Positions 21,532 through 32,204 of a stretch of 56,512 nucleotides of DNA are shown piece by piece. Each line of letters opens with the position of its first letter. The first letter of the stretch is position 1. Both the position numbers and the translations under genes were made by a program. The stretch is from Gnetum montanum (Eukaryota > Streptophyta > Gnetopsida > Gnetales > Gnetaceae): assembly GCA_015680685.1 (NCBI GenBank), contig MNCI01018262.1, positions 305,128 to 361,639 of the forward strand, given 5' to 3'. The notes beneath the pieces were generated by a model, which did not search any database, was not told the DNA's origin, and saw only the letters and a list, made by a program, of their open reading frames with translations.

Positions 21532-22573
21532 CCTCTTGGCTCAAATGGGACTTGGCACAGCCTTTGAAAGTCAGTCCCGTGCCTACATTCTCGCCTGAAG
21601 TAACCGAGGTATCTCATTGCGCATATTATGAGGCTTGCAAATGAACTTTGCACTCAGCACGCTCCTTGTGGGAGTATAAGCACGTCAACGAGGACCTGTT
21701 GAAGCGGCTCCAAAAGGCTAAGCAAAAGGAGGTTGACTTGAGCGCCGAGGTGGTGGATCTCAAGTTGAAGAACAAATTCCTCATAGCCCGCAATACTAAT
21801 AATGGGGATTGGCGCACAACTGTGATAAACTACACCAAATTTTGGACTGTCGCGCATCAGAATGTCGAAGCCACCCGCGAAATAATAGAATAGTGGATGA
21901 AAATGGACTTGTTGGCCTAGAAGTGTCAGGATTTAAAAGATTTTAGCGCCAAGGTTTACGAATGGGGTAGTCCTAGAAAAATCACAAACACATATATAAA
22001 CTGGAAAATTCCACCCATCATAAACTGTACAGGGACGCTGCTGTGGAGACGTTTATGTATAAGGCATTCGTAAATGTCATCGACGCTTCTGAGGCCTATG
22101 CCAAGTTCAAAGAGTAGGTAAAGGTTACGGAATCTCCTGACTGAAAAGTGAACCTTCCCACAGGAGAGACCGCAACCGTATCCTTTTCTTCGGGAACACC
22201 AAGGTGGACAACCATCGAAAGGGAGAGAGCTGTTGCAGATGCTGAACTAGGCAATTGGCGTTGGTGGACATTACGGCAAAGGAGGTCTGGCATCGCCTCG
22301 GGCTTGGTTTAGATCGAATACCCTTCAAGACAGACGCAGGCCCCTCTCAGGTTAGTCACTTTCTACTATATTAATGCTCATGCTCTGTTGTAGCTTGCGT
22401 GCATTGCTTTAGCTAACCACTTCATTCCTACGATGTAGGTTCTAGATGAGGGTGCAGGGCCCGTAGAAGAAAGGAATGAAGAATTGGCAGAGGATAATGC
22501 AGGGGAAGGCGATGCAAAAGTGAATGATGTAGAAACGAATGGCAAAGATGATGCAAACAGGGACAACCTGTGA
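21532..22573 (+). pseudogene. Antisense gene exons 6-7, coiled coil and acidic C-terminus
   Basis: Exon 6 (21532-22350) contains SLWEYKHVNEDLLKRLQKAK and EVDLSAEVVDLKLKNKFL, a heptad-like coiled coil, then several stops. After an intron with GTTAGT...GATGTAG borders, exon 7 (22439-22573) encodes a 44-residue acidic tail (EERNEELAEDNAGEGDAK) ending in TGA. AATAAA lies about 80 bases downstream. A coiled coil plus acidic tail suggests a nuclear or protein-binding role, but this is only inference. Confidence 0.45.
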
Positions 22574-22649
22574 CAACATGGGATTTTTTTTTGAAATTAA
22601 AATTTTTTTGTAAAATGTTTGCAAACATTGTCCGAAAGACAAAAGTTTT

Positions 22650-22655
22650 GAATAA
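22650..22655 (+). terminator. Possible poly(A) signal of antisense gene
   Basis: AATAAA in TTTTGAATAAAGAAG, about 80 bases past the last stop codon on the plus strand. Confidence 0.4.
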
Positions 22656-22737
22656 AGAAGAGAATTTCGAAGAAGAAATTGATTCTGCGTTAATTTGTGC
22701 ATTATCTACGCTCTATGTTTTGCGTAAAATTTTCATG

Positions 22738-22882
22738 TGCTAGTTTTAAGCCATTTCGGGCTATTGCTAGTTTTAGGCCATTTCGGGCTACTACTAGTTT
22801 TAGGCCATTTCGGGCCTCTAAGGGACATTGCTAGTTTTAGGCCGTTTTGGGCCTTAGCTAGTTTTAAGTTGTTTTAGGCCTT
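22738..22882. repeat. Inverted-repeat cluster A (downstream of protease)
   Basis: Five units about 30 bases apart, each GCTAGTTTTA followed by arms around a 6-nt spacer: AGCC-ATTTCG-GGCT (22749-22762), AGGCC-ATTTCG-GGCCT (22802-22817), AGGCC-GTTTTG-GGCCT (about 22843). The arms here use GGCC/AGCC, whereas clusters B and C use nGTC. Confidence 0.75.
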
Positions 22883-23020
22883 AGCGTAGCATGCCCAAGA
22901 GATGATACGTTAACAACTTGAATGAAGGCTAATTGGTAACTTATGTAGATAGATGCATTGTAAACAACGAAAGGTGGTAATGTGCAAAGAATGGCGACTG
23001 GGCAAGGAGCAGCGGGGTTG

Positions 23021-23881
23021 CTACGCTATGCGTAGTTGTTTCTTGACCCTTCGTGGATTGAGTGGAACGTAAGGCCGAGGTGCTTTGCGAAGGTCTTCAT
23101 TTGCATCATTGTCCCCTGCTTGGAAGGGCAACTCAACCCACGCACTTTCGTTTTGGGAACTGGGTTGCTGAGCCGATTCTCCCGCTGGATGGTTAATGTG
23201 TGCATAAGAAAGCGCTTCATTCTTAGAGGTTACGACCTCTGAGCCCTGCTCCATGTCTATGTTATTGATTGCTTGGGTTGCTACCTCATCACCATGGATC
23301 ATCACCTCCCTGCCTGCGTATAGTAGGTGAATTTCCTGGTGAATGGACAAAGAGACAACCCTAAGTTGCGCTAACCATGACCTCCCCAAGATCAGGTTAA
23401 ACCCGGGCATTTCCTCAATCACGATTAATGTTGCGTTTGTGGGGAACTGGTCCCCTACCATGAAGTCTATGCGAACCATGCCCTTCACCAGGACGGGTGC
23501 CCCGTTGAATGAATTCAGGCATGACGTCATTGTGGGTTTGATCTGGTCAACCAAACCCAACTTGTCCATAATAGGGAAGGAGATGACGTTCGTGGCGGCC
23601 CCATCATCAACGTGTACCCTTCAGATCTGGTGTTGGCTGACCCGAATTGTGATGAATACAGGTGTTGTAGTCACTTTACCCCTCTCGGGATCTTCCCTAA
23701 TGGATTCGTTGCTGAAATTTAGTTGAGACAGTTTTGGTTCTGTAGGAGCGGAGGGAAGCATGACCAAGTGGATCGCTTCCTCTTTCGCCGGCATGTCTTC
23801 GTTGACTAGAATAGCTGTCACCATGCGGATCAGAGCCTCACGGTGTTTGATGGACGTCATGATTAGGTCATACAAGCTCAA
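23021..23881 (-). pseudogene. Tat1 aspartic protease region (decayed)
   Basis: The minus-strand frame 23569-23021, extended upstream in another frame, reads VDDGAATNVIS (retroviral-type D-x-G-A active site, about 23600), IDFMVGDQFPTNATLIVIEE and NLILGRSWLAQ, the usual protease flap and C-terminal blocks. It follows gag directly and would cut the polyprotein. The next Tat1 module on this strand, RT, starts only 6 kb further on. Confidence 0.85.
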
Positions 23882-24055
23882 TGTTGTGTTTTTCTATTTT
23901 AGAGCTTGCTTGACCTAAGTGAGGGCATCCAAAAAGTCCTGGTCACCCCCTTGTTTAACGCTTTCCTCTTCTTCGATTCGTCCTAGAAGACGAATTTCTA
24001 GAGGAGGGGCAACTTCGGGTCTGAGTTTAGCTCTTTTTTGGCAGGGCGGCGCAAA

Positions 24056-26831
24056 CTATGCGGTTACAGCAACATTCTTCTTTGGTGATGAGGGCATAGA
24101 CATAGGGGGTGAAGACATAGGCTTGGAAATACTAGGAACGGTACTTCCTCTCGACGTCTCACCTGCGAAATACACTTCCCATGTTTTAGGATGAGAAGGT
24201 TGTTTGACTGTCTTATGCGGGGCGGGGGCTATCGAAGGTGTCGGCCCCTTGATGATGAAAGGAGCTAACAGTGTTAGTAGGCAAAGTTGCGTGACTTCGC
24301 TAACAGGTGGCGCAGAGATGGATGCCTGCGGAGGGACTCTTAGAACGAACGACTGTTGCGAACTTCGGCCAGTTGCTGGTGGTGCTGGTGCACTACGTTG
24401 AGGCACACGGGCCACGAATGTCTGCTGGGGTGGCCTAGGATCACTGTCAATTCTAATGACGTTGATGACATAACCGACATTGTTGGCGTTGAGGGGGTCT
24501 TTGTAGACATGCATAAATTGGTTCTTAGGGCATACTAGGTTGCTTTCGTCCAACACTAGTTTTCCCTGATCGATTAACCTTTAGATGTCATCTTGCAACG
24601 CTAGGCAGTAATCTGTGTTGTGACCATACTGTTGGTGATAGTCACAAAACCTGTCCAGCCTGAAATCCTTAGGAACTAGGGGCTCATTGGGAAGGGCCAA
24701 AGAAGAGTTCCTAAGGAGCTCGCAATAGCGTTGATGTCTCCTAATTCCTTCTTCCGACATCTGCTTGTGTTGGATGTGCCCCGTCACCAACAGCTGCTTC
24801 AGAAGTTCTGAAGGCTTGAGAGGCAGTGGGGTGTACTTTGAGCGATCTTTACGTTCAAAGTTTGATTTGGGTTGTGCAAATGTCTCAGGTGCAGGTATGG
24901 CAGGTTGCGGTGTGTGACCCTGCCTAGGAGCAGGGTTAGTTGTGGGTATAGCTGATTTCTTGTTATTCTTGTTATTATTGTTACTAGATTTGGGCTTGGC
25001 CTCGGTCACCACAGCAACCACTATGGTTGTTGGGGCTTTATCCTTGTCCTTCTTTGTGAAGGTATTTTTATAGGCAATGTAGGCAATGTAGGTCATGTCT
25101 TGTATACTCTTGGTCTAAGCGAAGGCTTGACTAAGAGTGTAAGGGGCGAGGTAGTACAGTTTAGACTTGATAAAGTCATTCACTGCATCCTTAAAGATGG
25201 CCAGCAAGTGGGCCTTCGCGATGGGCTCACAGATTTTGTTAAGGGTTGCGCTCTAATGCTGAATGAACTTTTAGACTAGTTCTAGAGGGTTTTGATTCAC
25301 GCTCATCAAGTGGTCCAATGTGGTTTCCGCCTTGAAGTTATACTTAAAGTGCATCACGAACTGGGTTAGAAGCTCTTCCAGAGTCGAAATAGATGAGCGT
25401 GGCAGCGCGCGGTACCAATATAAAGTTCTTCCGGTTAGGGACATAGCAAAAACACGAGTAATCATGTGTGGCCATTGTTGCAACAGAAGGGACTCAGACC
25501 TAAAGGTAACGAGATGTGCATTGGGATCTCCCTCCCCATTGTACTTCATGAAGTGGGGGTGGGACATTCCTGGGGGTAACATCAGAGCAAAGATTACAGG
25601 GCTGATAGGGTCATCTTGGTAAAAGTCCATGACTTGTATCGTGTCAGACCCAACAACTTTGAGGCATTTTATTTCCTTGGTGAGGGTTTGGATGAGCTGG
25701 AATGCTTGGTTCAAACCCTATAACGTTGTCGACGGTTGGGGAACTGCCGAGGCAGTTCCCATCTATGGAATAGCGGGGGTGGGGGCATGACCCATTAGCA
25801 GTACCGTTGCGATAGCCCCTGCGAATAGTGCTGCTTGTGCTATCCACCACCCGGCAGGTGGTGCTGTTAGAGTAGCAACCGCAGGTTGGGCTACCGAATA
25901 GACCGCTTGTGTTGCCGACGGGATAGACCATAGCCCCATGTTGGGTTGTACCATTTTTGGGGTTTGTTAGGTCTGAGGGTGAACATAATGAGACATCTGC
26001 GATGGTTGTGGAATAGGTGAAGAAGTCAATAGGGTCCACCATGTGGACGGGCTTGAGCCCGCCGTGGTGGGTGGAATAGATGTGAACGTAGGAATGGAAA
26101 CAGAAGTTGCGTACGACTGTGAAGTAGGTACAACATGAACATGCAACAGGGTAGTCGTGATTGGTATGTGATGTGCTATAGGAATGGGCTGATGAACCGT
26201 TTATAGAGGCATAGTTGCTGCAAATGAAATAGGGGAATAAGGGTGTTGGTATGCCAGGAAGGTGACATGGCTACCCATTGCAGTTGTAGTTGTCAGCTGC
26301 GGGAGCGTAGGCATGAGCACAAAGGGAGCAGTGACAGACAACGAATTGGCCCAAAAGGACTGGGTAGGAGGGATAGGAATGGGGTTGGCTTGACCTCCCT
26401 TATCAGATTGGGAATCGAGTTCCTCCTGCCCATCCTAGAAGGCATCATCCTGGTTGGACGCTGTGTTCTGTTGCTCCCTAAGCCTAGCCAACTGGATTAA
26501 CTAGTCTAGAAACCTTTGGTTTTTCTATGTCAAAGGTATGGAAGCACCGAGAGTGGGAACAAACTCCTTCCCATCACAGTAAGTGAACTCGAAGCTACGT
26601 TTGCCTTCGAACTCGTGTACATCCAAAGGCAAGTTTGCCTGAGCCTTTGCACAGAGGAAGTTATAGCACTCATGTTGCTGGGCCAAGCCCTCAGGTCCCC
26701 AATTTTGGATCCTGAGGGATCTATGTGTTTCCAGCATTGGGTTCAGTGGTTTTTCGGCACCTGTGATGCCTTGAACCGTGATAGGAACCTCGACATTGAA
26801 GGTATTAGAAGCAGTAGTTGCGGAATTCATT
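24056..26831 (-). pseudogene. Tat1 gag (decayed)
   Basis: The probable start is ATG at 26831 (MNSATTASNTFNVEVPI). Segments 26042-25644 and 25714-25271 contain the capsid-like domain (PPGMSHPHFMKYNGEGDPNA, then LTGRTLYWYRALPRSSI). Segment 25096-24581 ends with the C/H motif CDYHQQYGHNTDYCLALQDD, characteristic of Tat-clade gag. Segment 24556-24056 is a Pro/Ala/Ser-rich linker leading to protease. Single stops and frame changes separate the segments. Gag would form the virus-like particle. Confidence 0.85.
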
Positions 26832-26980
26832 ATTACTAAGCTAGGCAGTTTTGCAAACGAAAGAAAGCAAAGAAATTGAAAAGCTAAACAGCTTTGCGGA
26901 TGAGAAAAATGAAGGAATTGGAAAGCAATCAAAATGTTTTGTGAAGGAGAAGAGTAAATAAATTGGAAAGTAATCAAAAA

Positions 26981-27310
26981 GGCTTTATGTCTTGTAGGGT
27001 TCCCAAGGAATCGTCGAGGTGATCGGTCTATACCACACGATGCATAAACAACCAAAAAAATGATGTCATGTTTATGCTAGTGCGCGATAGGGTACAGAAC
27101 GCGTGCGAGACTACCGTAAGATAGGCAAGTGAGCTGGCAACCGGAGGCTTTATGTTCTGTAGGGTTCCCAAGGAACTGTCGAGGCAACCAATCTACACTG
27201 CACGATGCATAAACAACCACAGACAGGTGTCAAGTTTACGCTAATGCATATTAGGGTGTAGAAGGCTTACAGAACTACCATGACACGTAGAAAGGGCACC
27301 AAAAGGTCCT
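26981..27310. repeat. Two-copy 165-bp tandem repeat in Tat1 leader
   Basis: GGCTTTATGTCTTGTAGGGTT at 26981 recurs as GGCTTTATGTTCTGTAGGGTT at 27146. Both copies run through CACGATGCATAAACAACCA. It lies between primer site and gag. Confidence 0.75.
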
Positions 27311-27329
27311 CCTTCTAGCGCCAGAAAAT
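27301..27329 (-). other. Primer binding site region of Tat1
   Basis: On the minus strand, directly inside the 5' LTR, the sequence reads ATTTTCTGGCGCTAGAAGGA. The TCTGGCGC core resembles primer sites of plant Tat-type elements. The cognate tRNA is not identified here. Confidence 0.55.
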
Positions 27330-28925
27330 TGTAGCTACTGAAAATGTTGGCAGCTAGAAAAAACACCGAGGGGTTGTCGATCGTTAACAATCTTAACCCT
27401 GTTCCATGGGAGGGCCATGCTGGATGGAACAGAAATGGGATGCCCTGAATGGTTTGGTCGATCAGACAGGGACTTAATCGATGTTAATATAACCTTTTGC
27501 AATGTGTGATTTGAAAAAACGAGGTTGATAGCGTGAAGCAATCCTTAAATGTAACAGAAATAGAAAGCAGTGTAAAATGCAATAACAAGTAGGAGACAAA
27601 GTAAAATGTAGTTAGAAAAATGCTACAACTTCGCTCTGTCAAAATGGATACAGTCGGTTGCACAGCATTGAGAAGTGCAGAGGTCTCGAGAGTAACCAAG
27701 ACATGTAGAGCAAGACAGCTGTCTGCTTGAACGCGGGCTCAGGCGTTAACAATGCAAAGTGCTACCAAGGTGGTAGAACAGGGCGGAAAAAAATGGCAAC
27801 TGAAAGTGCTAACTATTTACTATGTCAAACAAAAAGCTTACAATGCTCAAGGTTATTGTGCTAATTTTTTCTTGTCTACCAACAAAATTGTTAGCTGACT
27901 AAACATGCCAAAACATCAGACCCTTTGAGTGTTGCTCATTAGGTTATTTATAGGACCAAGGGCACGTGAAAAATGTGGTTTGGATGCCACGTGCCCTGGG
28001 CTTGCGCTGACCTATCTATGCTGCACGTGCCTGCATGATCGTTGGGCGAGTTTGCCACGCCATAATTACAAGTCCACCACATTGTAATTGTGTTGTTATA
28101 GCAACGGTGTAATTAGGTGAGGTGCATTAATGTAGCATAACTGTTTGCCACGCTTTGCTATGCTTTGTAGCGTAGCATGTTTGGCGTAGCGTAGCATCTT
28201 GTTACACTGTGCTACGCTACGCAGTGTAGTGTAGCATAGCCGCTGACTCGAAGCAAAAAATTTATGTTGTGTCCTGCTACATGCATTGAAAACCTTTGAA
28301 GTGCGCTGACTATTTATTGCATATTTGCTACGCTATGTAGCGTAGCAACTGGCCTTAGTCACAAAAAACATCATCAATCTGCAAACTTTTCCTCTTGCAC
28401 TGCGAAGCTTGCGAACTTGCTGATCTTGCCCTTTGAGTTGCCTTCTGTCACTTTCGTAGAATTGCTACGCCTCGCTGCACCATGTAGCTTAGCATAGCAT
28501 AGTAGCAAACATGGCCTACTTTTTGCCAAGTTCGTCACTTTCTGACGGAAGGAGACATTGCTGAAGAACTTGAAGTCGGTTGTGCTATGCTACGTGGCAC
28601 AATATAGCGTAGCATTGTGCTCCTGAAAACGTTTTCTGAAGTTTGCTATGCTACATATTGTAGCGTAGCATAGCAAAAACTCCTTGACTTAGAAAAAGTT
28701 GCTGAAGTGCTTTGTGTGTTCTAAGCACTGCCAACAATTCCACGCACTACTCCTAAGTGTGCTATCAGCTAGATTGAACTACTCAGGTGGGCAGGATGGA
28801 GAATCCGTTGCCGAATTGAACAATCTAAGCATCAGAGTGTCCATCTTCTGAATAATTGCTATAGTGCTGTGTGAATTGCAAAGGCCTAGTGAAGTAAGCA
28901 TGCCTTCGAATTTTGGGGTGTTTCA
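27330..28925 (-). repeat. 5' LTR of Tat1
   Basis: 1,596 bp, aligning along its whole length with 10626-12248; differences are mostly transitions, plus short indels at palindromes. It ends GGGGTGTTTCA and is followed by the TSD ATCTA. Confidence 0.92.
27945..27953 (-). promoter_or_regulatory. TATA box in Tat1 5' LTR
   Basis: Minus-strand CTATAAATA, conserved at the matching place in the 3' LTR (11255-11263). Confidence 0.6.
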
Positions 28926-28930
28926 ATCTA
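28926..28930. repeat. Target site duplication ATCTA (right) of Tat1
   Basis: Exact repeat of 10621-10625. Confidence 0.9.
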
Positions 28931-29012
28931 CCCTTAACGTTAGGGTTCATGATAACTCAAATTGCTTAGTTTTTAGATGGGTGTTGCTAATTTCCATTTT
29001 TGAATGTGCTAA

Positions 29013-29170
29013 AGTGATCTTTCAAAGTTACCACGAACACTAAAATGGCTTAGATGGACCACCTTTCTATATCAATCGATGCCTTCCACTCTCTATTTAA
29101 ACAATGTGAGAGTTCTAGAGTTATCAAGTTCTCCTCTGACACGGTCATTAAATCGAAAGGTGAGAGTCTA
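29013..29170 (+). pseudogene. TNL pseudogene, LRR continuation after Tat1
   Basis: After a TAA at 29010-29012 the frame reads SDLSKLPRTLKWLRWTTFL, then MPSTLYLNNVRVLELSSSPL, before a TAG near 29170. The LKWLRW and NVRVLELS pattern is typical of the first LRR block of TNL proteins. Together with the TSD this shows that 10625 and 28931 were once adjacent. Confidence 0.7.
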
Positions 29171-29999
29171 GATATTGGTTTTTCCTTTTAAGTTAAATAA
29201 TTACGCATTCATTCTATCCATTGCTAAAGGTCTTGCCTACTTTGAATAGCTGCCTACAAATTTGCAATGACTTATGTCATGGATTTGCAGAAGGGGGCAG
29301 CCTGATTGTTGGACAAAACTCACCCAATATCTTACGCCTAATCAATTTTTTACTAATATAAGGTTGTCTAGGTAGGGGACACCTTGGAAGACTCGTTGTA
29401 AATCTGTGCGCTATTTACATTCCTTTAATTTTGTATCTATTTTTGTTAACAACCCCTGGACCTTAGCAAAGATTCTTACCCCGGTAAGATTGGAATGCTT
29501 TAAAAATTCTTATGTATTGGCATGTTTCTTAAAATTAGTCTAAATATTCTCATGAACACTTTTAGCAAACAATCAATATGTAGCGGCATTCACCTAGATT
29601 ACAATGCCCCCGAAGAGGTGTTCGGCTTGCATGGTTTACCCTAAGCTGTAAATGTTGGGCCCATCTATGGGTTTGAAGACCAACTATGTTAGTTTTTCTT
29701 GAATCCCTGTGATCTGTTTCTAGGTTCTAATTTAATAAAGTGCATTTTTGAGTTTCTCTCAAACAAAAATAAAATTTTTTTGGAACTTATTGGTTTTCAA
29801 GAGTAAATTTGTTTCTTCTTGCTTTCTTAAGAAAATGAAGTGTTTATACCAATTTGCAATTGATGTCACTTGTAATTCTAAGAGCTTTTTGAGCTAAGAT
29901 ATTTGTAAGAGGAAGTTATGTCCATATGTTTATGTTTTATAGTAAAATTGTACATCTTATTATACATGCGACAAATCATGATTTTAGTTTTTTAAACAT
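29171..29999. other. Decayed host sequence, no clear gene
   Basis: May include the lost 3' part of the TNL gene; AATAAAG at about 29741 could be an old poly(A) signal. No further LRR units are seen. Confidence 0.4.
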
Positions 30000-30440
30000 T
30001 AGCTTTCATTCTTGAATGCTATTAGAAGACATCAAGAGTATTAAGCATCTTCTCAATTTTGCCATTGAACTTGAAATTAAGATAACATCATCAACATAAA
30101 GTAAGACTCTATTTTCATTTCTAATTGCAAATTGAATTTGGTATTTTATGTATCTACTCTTCAAGTTCATTAACAAAAATAACAAATAAAGTAGGAGAAA
30201 GTGAATATTTTTATTTAACATTAACCAAATTATTAAATAAAATTTTTTCTTGTCCATTTGTAAATTAAATGCATACCTATTTTTAAAATTTTTGGATCGT
30301 AGATAATAGTGTGTTGGGAACTTTTAAATTTTCTAAACACTTCCATAACATGCTTCAGATGACTTAATCATATGCCTTAGAGAAATCTACAGAGTAGATA
30401 AATGTTTCCTTATGTGGACCTATTATTCTATTAATAAGAT
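30000..30440 (-). pseudogene. LINE reverse transcriptase fragment
   Basis: Minus-strand reading shows ETFIYSVDFSKAYD (RT motif A), a stop, LWKCLENLKVPNTLLSTIQ, then SLSPTLF, and further on VLLYVDDVILISSS (motif C). Order and spacing fit a non-LTR RT with several stops. Nothing of the 5' half remains. The adjoining LTR at 30484 may have truncated it. Confidence 0.65.
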
Positions 30441-30483
30441 ATTTTAAAGTGATGATATAATATATAGTAGAATGATACACATG

Positions 30484-31076
30484 TGATGAGTTATGAATTT
30501 GCTGGTTGTGATATCACAGTAGCCCCGATATCGCGGCCTGCCTCAATTTCTATAAATAAGAGGTAGCTTTCCTTGTTCTAGGCAGTTAGTTCTTAGTTCT
30601 TTATCCAAACTCTTGAAGTTTTTCCTTCTTAGAGTTAGAATTATTTCTCAGTGTATGCCCACAGTGTGGTGATTGTACGTGTACGACATCCTTATTCGAG
30701 TGTGACGTACTTGGACATGCACATGACTGTAAATAAAGATCAAGATTACTTCATCATTGCAGCATTCACTTAGTTTAATTAATTAATTATTTAATTGTTG
30801 TTTACTGATTTCTTAGTTAATATCTCTCACCCTTATCTCCTAGTAACACGGAATGAGTACGACTTGATCACGAGCATTTAAGTGTGACTACTTGGTAACC
30901 CAGTAGCGTACCTAGGATTTGCACTTGGTAATCCCAGTGGTAGTCGTGCACGAGGTCCAAGATGTGTACGAATAATCAAGGAATGGATGCTCATCACACT
31001 TAGGCTAGCTTAGATTCTTTCTAACCCTTTCTCTCTTAGCTTAGTTAATATTATCTTCCATTTCCTTCAGGAGTAG
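30484..31076 (+). repeat. Gypsy-C LTR fragment with TATA box, cut by Tat2
   Basis: Starts TGATGAG and has CTATAAATA at 30550-30558. From 30650 it aligns with 490-920. It breaks off within GGAGTAG, where Tat2 begins; in the other copy the sequence continues as GGAGTAGCACTAG. Confidence 0.75.
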
Positions 31077-31983
31077 TGTACCGTTCGAAATCGTCGGTGC
31101 AAGGCTGGAATGAAGCAAACACCGATAGATCCTCAAAAGAAATATAGAAGACACTACCTTTTCCTAAGGGCAAGCTGGAATGGATAGAGGCAGAGTGCCT
31201 TGAATGGTCCGCACGCAGATCAAACGAGGACTTCCCCAACGTACGCACTTTGCAATGCGTTGGGTTATACGTAAACGATGCACATTAAATGTAAACTATA
31301 ACGTAAACAAGCATAATAACGTAAACGAGAGTGTAAAAGTAAAATGGAAAAACAAAGAAACTGAAAAAAATATGGGCAAAATGTAAACTATTTTTTATTG
31401 AAAAATGATTACAGTGTGCATCGGTCAAAACACAGTTGTGGATTGATCGTAAGGCGGATGTTTAGCCCTGTTGGGTGATGACAGGTGCTGGAAGATGCAG
31501 GTCTTGGATTGCAAGGAAATGCAGCGTCCAAGTCTGATGCCTATCATACAAAGGTTGATGCCCAAATTTACTAAGTGTCCAAATTTCAATTTTTTTTGTC
31601 TCTCTTTGTGAAAATTGCCCCCCTTGATCTAGTGAAAAATCGAGATTTTTATAAGATCTTGGGCATTCAATTCGGATCTGTAAGAAGATGAGTGGCTGTG
31701 AGGTGAGAAAAATTTGGATTGGGAGACAGGTGGTGCGTTGACCGAGTGTAGGATACATTACAACTGTACAGTGTGTAGCGTATACATTGGCGTATGAATG
31801 CCCTGTGTATAGGTTTGGAATGCTCAAAACACTTAAAATTTACAAAAGAGTTTGCATGTTACAATAAGAATAATATCTCTGGCTTCTGGATCCATGCTCT
31901 GGCTTGCTGTTTTTGGCCTTAGCGTGTCTTGAAATGCTCTAGCGTGTGTTGACATCTATGTACAACGTTCAGCATATGAGATT

Positions 31984-32075
31984 GGACGTCAACCTCAGCG
32001 TACACCTCAGCATCAACCTCAGCATACACCTCAGCATACACCTCAGTGTACACCTTAGCGTACACCTCATGAATT
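31984..32075. repeat. Short tandem array, unit about 12 bp
   Basis: About seven units of CCTCAGCATACA and variants. Translated on the minus strand it would read EVYAEV repeats, but this is only a consequence of the unit length. Confidence 0.7.
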
Positions 32076-32204
32076 GACATGTTAGATGTCTGACTTTGTA
32101 TGCTGGTGCTTGTCCCTTGATGTCTAAGTGCTGTTGATCCTCCAGGGTGTCTAGATGCCGATTTTGACTTCATTTTGATGCAGTTTTGGGCCTGTTTTGG
32201 TGGT

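Larger units (their letters stand above)
17961..22690 (+). pseudogene. Spliced antisense gene within Tat1 (whole locus)
   Basis: A plus-strand gene model opposite to the element. Likely exons: 17961-about 18080 (ATGATGGCTCC start), 18625-19074, 19159-19447, 19533-about 20240, 20870-21426, 21532-22350 and 22439-22573. Introns have GT/AG edges (for example GGCGG/GTGAGT and GTTACTAG/GTTCTA; GATGTG/GGTAAG and CATGGCAG). A stop at 22571-22573 is followed by AATAAA near 22650. The frame within exons is kept but carries scattered TAG/TGA stops; exon 4 is disturbed by a duplication around an N. Introns hold GCTACGC-type repeats. Exact borders are inferred by eye. It sits where Ogre-type elements have only an intron. 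Confidence 0.6.
10626..28925 (-). mobile_element. Tat1: 18.3-kb Ty3/gypsy Tat-lineage element with an antisense gene
   Basis: Borders are set by TG...CA LTRs and the TSD ATCTA. Read on the minus strand: 5' LTR (28925-27330), primer site, leader with a 165-bp tandem duplication, gag (from 26831), protease (to 23021), inverted-repeat cluster A, a plus-strand spliced gene (17961-22690), cluster B, RT, RNase H, second RNase H and integrase (about 16960-13557), cluster C, spacer, polypurine tract, 3' LTR. Two RNase H domains mark the Tat clade (Tat/Ogre group). Every coding frame carries stops, and the LTRs differ by roughly a tenth by eye, so the copy is old. It splits the TNL gene. Confidence 0.92.

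Noticed and set aside
13280-22882. CRISPR-like array (regular repeats of about 30-45 bp)
   Set aside because: Eukaryotic retrotransposon context, variable repeat sequence and no unique spacers of constant length; the pattern is short inverted repeats.
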